Assembly: GCA_020697295.1 (NCBI GenBank)
Contig: JAJFBF010000052.1
Location: forward strand, 1-40,333
Length of the DNA: 40,333 nt
Source of the DNA: Moraxellaceae bacterium
Lineage (GTDB): Bacteria > Pseudomonadota > Gammaproteobacteria > Pseudomonadales > Moraxellaceae
Direction of reading: 5' to 3'
In this document: one piece after another, positions 8,619 through 15,279 of the stretch
Layout of the letters: every line of letters starts with the position of its first letter
Position numbering within the stretch: the first letter of the stretch is position 1
The notes under the pieces: model-generated
The model's database searches: none
Told to the model about the DNA's origin: nothing
The model's input: only the letters and a program-made list of their open reading frames with translations
Position numbers and translations under genes: made by a program

Positions 8619-10614
8619 ACCCCAGCCCCCCTAGCTTCTGCCGGATCAACTGGTCCAACTCCGCGCCTTTGGCCATCTGCTCACCAAGCTTTCTGGTAAG
8701 CGTTCGCATCTTCTCGGCAAAGGCCTCATCGTCGTCTTCCACTTCTTCCGCGCCCACATAACGGCCGGGGGTGAGGACATGGCCATGGGTGGCAATTTCC
8801 GCAAGCCGGACGCTGCGACAGAAGCCGGGAATGTCGCCATACGCTTCCACGGGCGCATCGGCAGCCAGGGCTTCGCCGCGCCAGGCGGCCACGGTCTGCG
8901 CAATGCGGTCGATGTCGGTATCGGTGAGTTCGATCTGCACCCGACTGACATTAGTGCCGAGCTTGCGGGCATCGATAAAAAGCACTTCGTCCTTGCGCTT
9001 CGTCTTCTGTTTGGCGAGAAACCACAGGCAGGCAGGAATCTGCGTATTGAAGAAGAGCTGGCCGGGCAGCGCGACCATCACTTCCACCACGTCGGCCTCG
9101 ACCATGGCGCGGCGGATATCACCTTCGGAATTCTGCGAGGAGCTCATGGAGCCGTTGGCCAGCACGATGCCGGCGCGGCCCGTGGGCTTCAGGTGATACA
9201 GCATATGCTGTAGCCAGGCGTAGTTGGCGTTGCCCTGCGGCGGGGTACCGTACACCCAGCGCGGGTCACCTTCCAGGCTGCCGTGCCACCAGTCGCTGAT
9301 GTTGAATGGCGGATTGGCCAGCACGAAATCGGCACGCAGATCCTTGTGCTGGTTCTTGGTGAAGGTGTCGGACGGCTCCTTGCCCAGGTCGTAGTCGATG
9401 CCGCGGATGGCCAGGTTCATGGCCGCCAGGCGCCAGGTGGTGGGATTGGACTCCTGGCCGTAGATGGCCACGTCGCCCAGCTTGCCGCCGTGCGCCTCGA
9501 TGAACTTCTCGGACTGCACAAACATGCCGCCGGAGCCGCAGCAGGGGTCGTAGACCTTGCCGTGGTGCGGATTGAGCACGGCCACCAGCGTCTTCACGAT
9601 GCTGGACGGCGTGTAGAACTGCCCGCCCTTCTTGCCTTCGGCGCTGGCGAACTGGCCCAGAAAATATTCATACACTTGGCCGAGCAGGTCGCGCGCCTTG
9701 TTGGCGTCGCTGCCAAAGCCGATGGTGGAAATCAGGTCCACCAGCTCGCCGAGCTTGCCGTCGGGGAGTTGGGCGCGGGCATAGCGCTTGTCCAGGATGT
9801 TCTTGAGCCTGGGGTTTTCCGCCTCGATGGCCGCCAGCGCCTCGTCGATGCGCTTGCCGATGTCGGCCTGCTTGGCGGCGGCGCGCAGGGCTTCCCAGCG
9901 CGCCGTCTCGGGCACCCAGAACACGTTCACTTCGCGGTAGTAGTCGCGGTCTTCCAGCTCGGCCGCGAGGGCCTCGGCATCGTCGCCGCCCAGATAGTAG
10001 TCATCCGCCGGGTCGGTCAGGCGCCGCTCCAGCTCGGCGCGGCGGCCGGCAAAACTGTCGGAGATGTACTTCAGGAAGATCAGGCCGAGCACGATGTGCT
10101 TGTACTCGGCGGCGTCCATATTGGCGCGCAGCTTGTCGGCCGTGGCCCAGAGGGTCTTTTCGAGATGCTCCAGGGTGCTGCTGGCCTGCAGCGCCAGTTC
10201 GGCCTTGGCCGCGGCCTTTTCGGCGCGGGCGGTGGCTTTGTCGGCTTTGGCAGAGGCTTTTTCAATTTTGGCGGAAGCCTTGTCCGCCCGGGTTTCAGCG
10301 GCGGTTTTGGCAAGCTCCGCCGGGGCGGCTGCGTTTTCAGTCATGGGAAGGGGCTCGTTGAATTCAGGCGCGGCGGTCGAGGTGGCGGCGGTGTAAGCGG
10401 TGGAGAGGCTGGCCCGGCGGACAGCGCCGCCCCGGCCCCGGCCTTTGGCCAGCACGCCCTCGTCGATCAGGGTGTCGCGGACGGCCCGGTAGGCGTCCTC
10501 GGTCAGCTGCGGATGGCGGCCACGCAGCTTTTCCAGCAGGGACTGGTTGCCGATGGCGGCGCCATCGGCGGGGACGGCGGCCAGGAGGGCGGCGCGAAGG
10601 GTGTTCTGGTCCAC
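8608..10614 (-). CDS. hsdM: type I restriction-modification DNA methyltransferase HsdM
   Basis: Class I SAM-dependent N6-adenine methyltransferase of a type I system. The HsdM N-terminal helical domain ([17 protein letters not shown], then [13 protein letters not shown]) precedes motif [11 protein letters not shown] near residue 358 and motif [11 protein letters not shown] near 434. I chose GTG 10614 (GGAG 10 bp upstream; 668 aa); an in-frame GTG at 10671 would add 19 residues that lie next to a palindrome. The first 65 residues look like a winged helix ([20 protein letters not shown]) followed by an Ala/Lys/Glu-rich coiled coil of about 50 residues, an unusual extension for HsdM. It is the first gene of the minus-strand operon hsdM-hsdS-RloC-like-fic-helicase. 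Confidence 0.93.
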   Translation of the reverse strand: MDQNTLRAALLAAVPADGAAIGNQSLLEKLRGRHPQLTEDAYRAVRDTLIDEGVLAKGRGRGGAVRRASLSTAYTAATSTAAPEFNEPLPMTENAAAPAELAKTAAETRADKASAKIEKASAKADKATARAEKAAAKAELALQASSTLEHLEKTLWATADKLRANMDAAEYKHIVLGLIFLKYISDSFAGRRAELERRLTDPADDYYLGGDDAEALAAELEDRDYYREVNVFWVPETARWEALRAAAKQADIGKRIDEALAAIEAENPRLKNILDKRYARAQLPDGKLGELVDLISTIGFGSDANKARDLLGQVYEYFLGQFASAEGKKGGQFYTPSSIVKTLVAVLNPHHGKVYDPCCGSGGMFVQSEKFIEAHGGKLGDVAIYGQESNPTTWRLAAMNLAIRGIDYDLGKEPSDTFTKNQHKDLRADFVLANPPFNISDWWHGSLEGDPRWVYGTPPQGNANYAWLQHMLYHLKPTGRAGIVLANGSMSSSQNSEGDIRRAMVEADVVEVMVALPGQLFFNTQIPACLWFLAKQKTKRKDEVLFIDARKLGTNVSRVQIELTDTDIDRIAQTVAAWRGEALAADAPVEAYGDIPGFCRSVRLAEIATHGHVLTPGRYVGAEEVEDDDEAFAEKMRTLTRKLGEQMAKGAELDQLIRQKLGGLGYEF

Positions 10615-10681
10615 CAGGGGGGAACTCCAATGTTCTTGTTTTTTTATCCAGTTCCGGCCCCAGCGCCACACCCCGGGGCCA

Positions 10682-10703
10682 GCCCGTAATACGTATTACG
10701 GGC
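10682..10703. promoter_or_regulatory. 22-bp perfect palindrome upstream of hsdM
   Basis: A perfect 22-bp inverted repeat with core CGTAATACGTATTACG and no spacer lies 68 bp upstream of the chosen hsdM start. Its form suits a dimeric repressor or controller protein. No regulator gene is adjacent, so the binding protein is unknown. Confidence 0.6.
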
Positions 10704-10721
10704 CGATCATGGCGGGCTGGC

Positions 10722-10738
10722 GCGACAGAACCTGTCGC
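10722..10738. repeat. short inverted repeat upstream of hsdM
   Basis: GCGACAG and CTGTCGC arms of 7 bp are separated by 3 bp, 19 bp beyond the 22-bp palindrome. It could be part of the same control region or a transcript hairpin. Confidence 0.4.
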
Positions 10739-11335
10739 TACGGGGCTCGGTGAGGGCAAATCCTTGAGCGGACAGTCTTTTTCAACGTATCCGGGAATCG
10801 TCCTAGGACTGTATGGCTTGCCCTGCGATTCAGCAATATGGGGGGATTACGGAGGGCTGCCCTGCACGGCGAGAAATATTTCCGAAACTCTAACCAAGTG
10901 CGCCAGGAATGCCCCCTGACCTGGGCCTTCTGGAAGGAGGCCCTCTTTCGGGCCTTCCAACATTCGTCAGATGACCAGAGACTTTACTGGACGCAGGGGC
11001 ATCAGTCGTCGCTCCGAAGACCATCCGTGGCAGCGAGCTACCCCTGAGCAATCAGCCAGGCCACAGGGACAGGGCAAAGTCGGGTTGTCCCGCACCATAG
11101 GGAATGGTCAACATTCCCCATAAGCGCAGGGTGCACCTGCCATCAGCCTGAGTTGATAGAGTGCCCGTGCACCAAAGCAAAAGCCCCGAGGCCAAAGGCA
11201 CCCGGGGCTCGTGCTGCAAACCCCAGAGGAGCCTGCGGACTGATCACCTGCATCTTGGCTACCCACGACGACGTCGTCAATGTCGCCGGGCGCCGCGCCT
11301 CTGGATCCTTCCACTCTGACGACACGGAGGCAATC
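10739..11335. other. intergenic stretch, no convincing gene
   Basis: About 600 bp with no open frame that has both a ribosome site and credible composition. It holds a GGCCC-stem hairpin near 10,932-10,958 and a minus-strand terminator-like hairpin at 11,178-11,213 (listed separately). It separates the minus-strand hsd operon from the plus-strand recombinase operon, so it should contain divergent promoters, none of which I can place with confidence. Confidence 0.5.
11170..11213 (-). terminator. minus-strand rho-independent terminator without an obvious gene
   Basis: Read on the minus strand, AGCCCCG and CGGGGCT form a 7-bp stem around a 14-nt loop, followed by TTTTGCTTT. No minus-strand gene ends here, so it may end an unannotated small RNA starting within the preceding few hundred bases, or be a relic. 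Confidence 0.5.
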
Positions 11336-11461
11336 ATGCCTATGCAGAGGAGCCGGCGACCTGCCGGCAGGCAACTCCAGGTAAGGCCCACCAGGTCATG
11401 GAACTGGGTTATGGACGTCTTGCGCGTCCTGGCCCTGACCCGCCCCTGGGATTGGTTCTAA
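11336..11461 (+). CDS. 41-aa small protein of unknown function
   Basis: A short frame (MPMQRSRRPAGRQLQ, later ending in LTRPWDWF) begins 6 bp after a strong GGAGG ribosome site and is followed 7 bp past its stop by a good hairpin terminator. It is rich in Arg and Trp with a short hydrophobic stretch (VMDVLRVLAL), so a membrane-associated or nucleic-acid-binding peptide is possible. I do not recognise it. The support is the ribosome site and terminator only. Confidence 0.5.
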   Translation: MPMQRSRRPAGRQLQVRPTRSWNWVMDVLRVLALTRPWDWF

Positions 11462-11468
11462 CCTAGCA

Positions 11469-11500
11469 GGGAGGGTCGCCATCGGGCGATCCTCCCCTTT
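11469..11500 (+). terminator. rho-independent terminator after the 41-aa gene
   Basis: Arms GGGAGG-TCGCC and GGCGA-CCTCCC (11 bp with one mismatch) around a 4-nt loop, then CTTT. It closes the small gene and isolates it from the recombinase operon downstream. Confidence 0.6.
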
Positions 11501-11576
11501 CCCCAACGGAGCCTCTTGGTGAAAAAATCTTCGATTCGCTCTTTTCAAGGCCAAATGGTCTCGCTAACCTGTACGG

Positions 11577-12053
11577 ATGAGCAGTCTGCGCAGCAAATCC
11601 TCTCACGTCCTATCCAGCGGCAAATCAGCTGCGGAGAGCGCGCGTCTGGATGACTACCAGAGCGTTGGTAACTGGGTGACGCTCCTGATGCTGCTAATCA
11701 CACGCAATATGGGGATCGCGCATCGTTGCGCACTGCGCAGCAGCAATAAAGCGCTGAAAGAGCGAGACGACTTCCTGCGCAAACCGCTCACCATTCTGGC
11801 TGCGTGGGGCGGCATCGTGGTTCTGGGATTCGCCGTCCGCGAGCACAGCAATCTGGTACTAGGCCTGCTGCTATGTTTGGTGCCGCTGCTGGCAGCCACG
11901 CACACGTCTATTAGCCGGAGCGCCGCTGCCACAACCAAGGCTCTGAGAGCAAAGCACCGCTCGCCCACCTGGATGCCTTGGATTCCCCTGCTTGAATCCG
12001 CCCCCACCGTCATTCTGCCCATCCCCCTGCCGCCTCCGCGCGCCACCGCTTGA
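11577..12053 (+). CDS. hypothetical protein with two predicted membrane segments
   Basis: 158 aa, not recognised. Two hydrophobic segments, about residues 70-87 (LTILAAWGGIVVLGFAV) and 91-108 (SNLVLGLLLCLVPLLAAT), suggest a small inner-membrane hairpin. The N-terminus is Ser-rich and the C-terminus Pro-rich. The ribosome site is weak, so the start is uncertain. It sits 77 bp before the three-gene recombinase operon on the same strand and may be its first gene. A 6-bp-stem hairpin (12,071-12,087) lies in the gap. Confidence 0.4.
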   Translation: MSSLRSKSSHVLSSGKSAAESARLDDYQSVGNWVTLLMLLITRNMGIAHRCALRSSNKALKERDDFLRKPLTILAAWGGIVVLGFAVREHSNLVLGLLLCLVPLLAATHTSISRSAAATTKALRAKHRSPTWMPWIPLLESAPTVILPIPLPPPRATA

Positions 12054-12130
12054 GTCCTGACTGAACGGGCCAGCCCTGCGCTGGCTAATTCCGCACGCCC
12101 GTCGTGCGACATGACCCATGTGGTGAAAAT

Positions 12131-12934
12131 ATGACCCGCAAGACCGATTCTGTGCTGGACCAGGAGTCCCTGCACAACCCTACCGCCATGGAGGCGGATA
12201 CCCTTCTCACCTCCCCTGCCGAGACGCCTCAGGAAATGCCTGCCCATCAGGAGGAGGAGTCCATCCCTGGTGGCGCAATGCATAGCGCCGATAGCCTCAC
12301 CCCGCCGCCGACGTTGGCGATGGACGATGTCGCAGCCGCAGCCGCAGTCGCCGAGACCATTGCCGACACGGAAGCTACCGCTGAGCGCACGTCGTCTCCC
12401 GCGCAGATCAATATCGCAACCGTGGAGATCATCTCGCCCGGCGCGATCCAGATGCCCAAGAACATAAGGTCGCTGCCGGGGAAAGGGACGCTGACCAAGG
12501 CGCTTCTCGATGCGGGCCTGCGCCCCGAAGCCACCGCGGCAGCGTCACTCGCCCACCCCATCGTGGCTCATCGCGCGCGGGATGGCGCAGGCATTCAGGG
12601 CTACACAAACCTCGAACTCGCCTCGCTGCTGCGTCTCCAGAACATCCCCACTCCCGTGGTCATGATCCAGGATGCCAAAACTGCGAAGTTCCTGCGTTCC
12701 AAGGTGGGGGCGGTGCTCGAACGCCTGCTCCATGCCACGAGAAGGAATGAAAGGCTGGCGCTCGCCTTCCAGCTCAAAGAACGCGAAATCTGGAATGCAC
12801 TGTTCGAGGAGCCGCTGTCGGACGAGCTGATGGCAAACCTGATCGGCGTCTCTGAGAAGACCCTGCGAAAATTCCTGGAGGACAGCACTGGCGAAAAGCC
12901 GGCCGACGGCGACGACGGGGAAACGTCTGAATGA
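12131..12934 (+). CDS. first gene of recombinase operon, putative DNA-binding accessory protein
   Basis: 267 aa, unknown family. The first 100 residues are Ala/Pro/Glu/Thr-rich and probably disordered. The remainder is folded: IRSLPGKGTLTKALLDAGL (112-130), then GYTNLELASLLRLQNIPTPV (157-176), which faintly resembles the GYxRL...IPV core of ParB-like domains, and a C-terminal helix-turn-helix-like LSDELMANLIGVSEKTLRKF (229-248). ATG 12131 was preferred to an in-frame ATG at 12104 because GGTGA precedes it. Its stop overlaps the next start by 4 bp (ATGA). A role as a DNA-binding partner of the two large proteins downstream is inferred from context; the ParB resemblance is weak. Confidence 0.75.
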   Translation: MTRKTDSVLDQESLHNPTAMEADTLLTSPAETPQEMPAHQEEESIPGGAMHSADSLTPPPTLAMDDVAAAAAVAETIADTEATAERTSSPAQINIATVEIISPGAIQMPKNIRSLPGKGTLTKALLDAGLRPEATAAASLAHPIVAHRARDGAGIQGYTNLELASLLRLQNIPTPVVMIQDAKTAKFLRSKVGAVLERLLHATRRNERLALAFQLKEREIWNALFEEPLSDELMANLIGVSEKTLRKFLEDSTGEKPADGDDGETSE

Positions 12935-15279
12935 GCCGCCCTTTGACGACGCCCTTCAACCAGCTCAGCGCCGGGATCCGCCTGGCCGAATATCTGCTGG
13001 GCCATCCTGAGCTGCGCAACTTACAGGGTATCGTGCAGGACATCCTGGACCTAGCGTCCCGGATTGCCGACCGGGAGGGCCTGCCGCATCTGCGGCAGGC
13101 CATCTCCTTGGCCCACGACGTCCAGCAGCAAGTGAACTGGGAGCAACTTCCGGAAGGTCTCCGCGGCTACCCCCGGATTCATCGCAACGACAGGAGCCAC
13201 CCGATCAGTCCATTCTACGGGGATGGACTCAGCGACTATCCCGTCTGGCCCATACTGCTGACGCAACATGATGACCCTGAACTAAACGCCCGCTACCGAG
13301 CGTTCATGGCGGAAGCAGTTGACCATCTGATCGCCTACGTCAACGCATTCAGCACGGTATCGCATTACCGCGAATGGGTAGGCCGAACGATCAACCTTCA
13401 TCCATTGCGCGAATACCTGCCAACGGCGCTCGCAGTCTCCGTGACGTTGCGCTATCTGGTGCATACCGAATACACCCAGGAACTCACCGAATTTCTCAGC
13501 GAATACGAAAAGCGAGGGCTAGCGCAATCACTTTGGTTTGTCCGTGATAGCGGTAAATTCTCTGCGGAATTCCAGGGTCGCATTGCAGCCCTCGAACGCA
13601 TGCTGGCCTACCTGGACGGGCGAGAGCCCCCTAGCCGCATCGGCGGCAATATTTATGCTCAAAAGCCCCGCTCGACCGAGGCTTACGGCTGCGCTCGCGT
13701 CGCGTTCTTAAACCGGGCCGACGACTACACCGATGACGAAGACGCCGCCATAGAAGGGATCGGCGCATCGCTGCTGACGATTTCACCTGATGACCTGGAG
13801 GACCCGTCGCCAGAGGATGGCGCCACCAGCACCGCCGAGCGCAGGCGCTGGACGGATCCCGCCTACCAGATACAACACGTGGCGCGCGCGAACCTTTCCC
13901 TTCCCTACACTCGAAGCCACCTGCAGGCCTACCAGATTGCCGCCATCGACACTTGGATGCACACCCCTGACATCCAGCCGACGCGCAGGCGATTGCTGGC
14001 CGGCATGCTCCTCCTCGGGCGATCGCTCCGCGTCATGCTGGACGCCAGATTCGCCATCAGCTCCGTGCCGCGAGCCTCTGATGTCGAAGTCGAACTGCTG
14101 GTGGACATCGGCTGCTGGCGTATCCGGCCGGAGTTGCCAGACGTAGAGCCCGGAGAAGGCCCCAGCTATCTGCCCGTGGAAGTCTCACTCTGCCTGCCGC
14201 TACTGCCGGAGTGGCGCGAGGTCCTGTTGCCGCCGGATGCGGCCGAGCTGGTGGGCCAGCGCCTGACAGAAGGACTGGAGATCACCGAGCGGCGACTGCT
14301 CCAGCAACTGCGCGAAATCGAGGGCGACCTCAAACCATCGCAGGTCACACAATGGCTGGGGCGAACGCTGTTCCTGACAACCCATTCCCATAATGCCGCG
14401 GCTCTTCTCACGCCCTATGGCGCGCCTCATCTGCATACGCTGACGCACTATGAGCATCCGCGCATAGAAGACCTCGTGGCGGCCTATGTGCGCGTGTTGG
14501 CGACGCTGCAACCACTCCTTTACCCAACGCCCGGCCAACCTCCGCTCCCTATTCCCCCCCCTCAACAGGACGGAAGCGCCAGGACAGGAACCCCGACCGC
14601 GAGCGACCCCGGCCTGATCACGCAATGGGTCAATTCGACCTACGACGGACTGAGTACCATGCGCCTGGAAACTTCGTCTGACGTATGCAGCTATTCCAAC
14701 GAGTTCGTGCGCTACGCCATGATGTTGGTAGGGGCCAACACGCTAGCGCGGGGCACCACCAACCCCGACATGCAGCTTGTCGATCGCACGCGACGACTTT
14801 TGGTAGTCTCGGACAAAGATCGCGGCGGGCGTGGCGCCATGAGCCGGCTGATTCCCTTGACCAGGGACGGCTTGCGTCAATTCGACTGGCTCGCCGAGCA
14901 TCGTCGCGTCCTGCGCACGATGCCAGGCATGCCCGCCGATATTGATGATATGGCCTACCCGATCCTGGCTTGGCACGGTGACGAGCCTGGGGCCCGGCGC
15001 TCACTGAAGATTGAGGCGGCCACAACACGAGATATTCTGGGAGAGAATTTCCCGGGCCGCCTTAACGCGCTGCGCAAATACCTCCACACCCGACTCCAGG
15101 AGCTGGGCGTTCCCGGCCAGTACCTGGATGCCCTGAGTGGCCATTGGCACCCCGGCATGGAGCCCTACGCCCAATATAGCGCCCTCAACCCTCGCCAAAT
15201 GAGGGAAGTCCTCCTCCCTCATCTCACACGCCTGATGCGCGAGCTGGGCTTTCGCCCGATCCGGAGCCGACTGGCATGA
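12931..15279 (+). CDS. large tyrosine-recombinase-like protein, degenerate catalytic site
   Basis: 782 aa. The C-terminus matches the end of tyrosine recombinases: LRKYLHTRLQELG (714-726) in the place of the LRHTxxxxLLxxG box, then SGHWHPGMEPYAQYSAL (736-752) with His738 and Tyr749. The HxxR His is Asn712 although Arg715 is kept, and I see no clear box I Arg (region VRYAMMLVGANTLARGTTNP, about 650-670). It may therefore be catalytically impaired and act as a structural partner of the 964-aa recombinase. The N-terminal 600 residues are not recognised. It overlaps its neighbours by ATGA at both ends, so the three proteins are probably made together. GInt and Tn554-like elements also encode several unequal recombinases in one operon. 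Confidence 0.82.
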   Translation: MSRPLTTPFNQLSAGIRLAEYLLGHPELRNLQGIVQDILDLASRIADREGLPHLRQAISLAHDVQQQVNWEQLPEGLRGYPRIHRNDRSHPISPFYGDGLSDYPVWPILLTQHDDPELNARYRAFMAEAVDHLIAYVNAFSTVSHYREWVGRTINLHPLREYLPTALAVSVTLRYLVHTEYTQELTEFLSEYEKRGLAQSLWFVRDSGKFSAEFQGRIAALERMLAYLDGREPPSRIGGNIYAQKPRSTEAYGCARVAFLNRADDYTDDEDAAIEGIGASLLTISPDDLEDPSPEDGATSTAERRRWTDPAYQIQHVARANLSLPYTRSHLQAYQIAAIDTWMHTPDIQPTRRRLLAGMLLLGRSLRVMLDARFAISSVPRASDVEVELLVDIGCWRIRPELPDVEPGEGPSYLPVEVSLCLPLLPEWREVLLPPDAAELVGQRLTEGLEITERRLLQQLREIEGDLKPSQVTQWLGRTLFLTTHSHNAAALLTPYGAPHLHTLTHYEHPRIEDLVAAYVRVLATLQPLLYPTPGQPPLPIPPPQQDGSARTGTPTASDPGLITQWVNSTYDGLSTMRLETSSDVCSYSNEFVRYAMMLVGANTLARGTTNPDMQLVDRTRRLLVVSDKDRGGRGAMSRLIPLTRDGLRQFDWLAEHRRVLRTMPGMPADIDDMAYPILAWHGDEPGARRSLKIEAATTRDILGENFPGRLNALRKYLHTRLQELGVPGQYLDALSGHWHPGMEPYAQYSALNPRQMREVLLPHLTRLMRELGFRPIRSRLA

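Noticed and set aside
9283-10689. 468-codon open frame on the plus strand
   Set aside because: Opposite hsdM; its Gly-rich tail mirrors the repetitive Ala/Lys coding of the HsdM extension.
11654-12283. 209-codon minus-strand frame opposite the small membrane protein
   Set aside because: Low-complexity Arg/Ser content with no ribosome site; it also runs into the start of the plus-strand operon.
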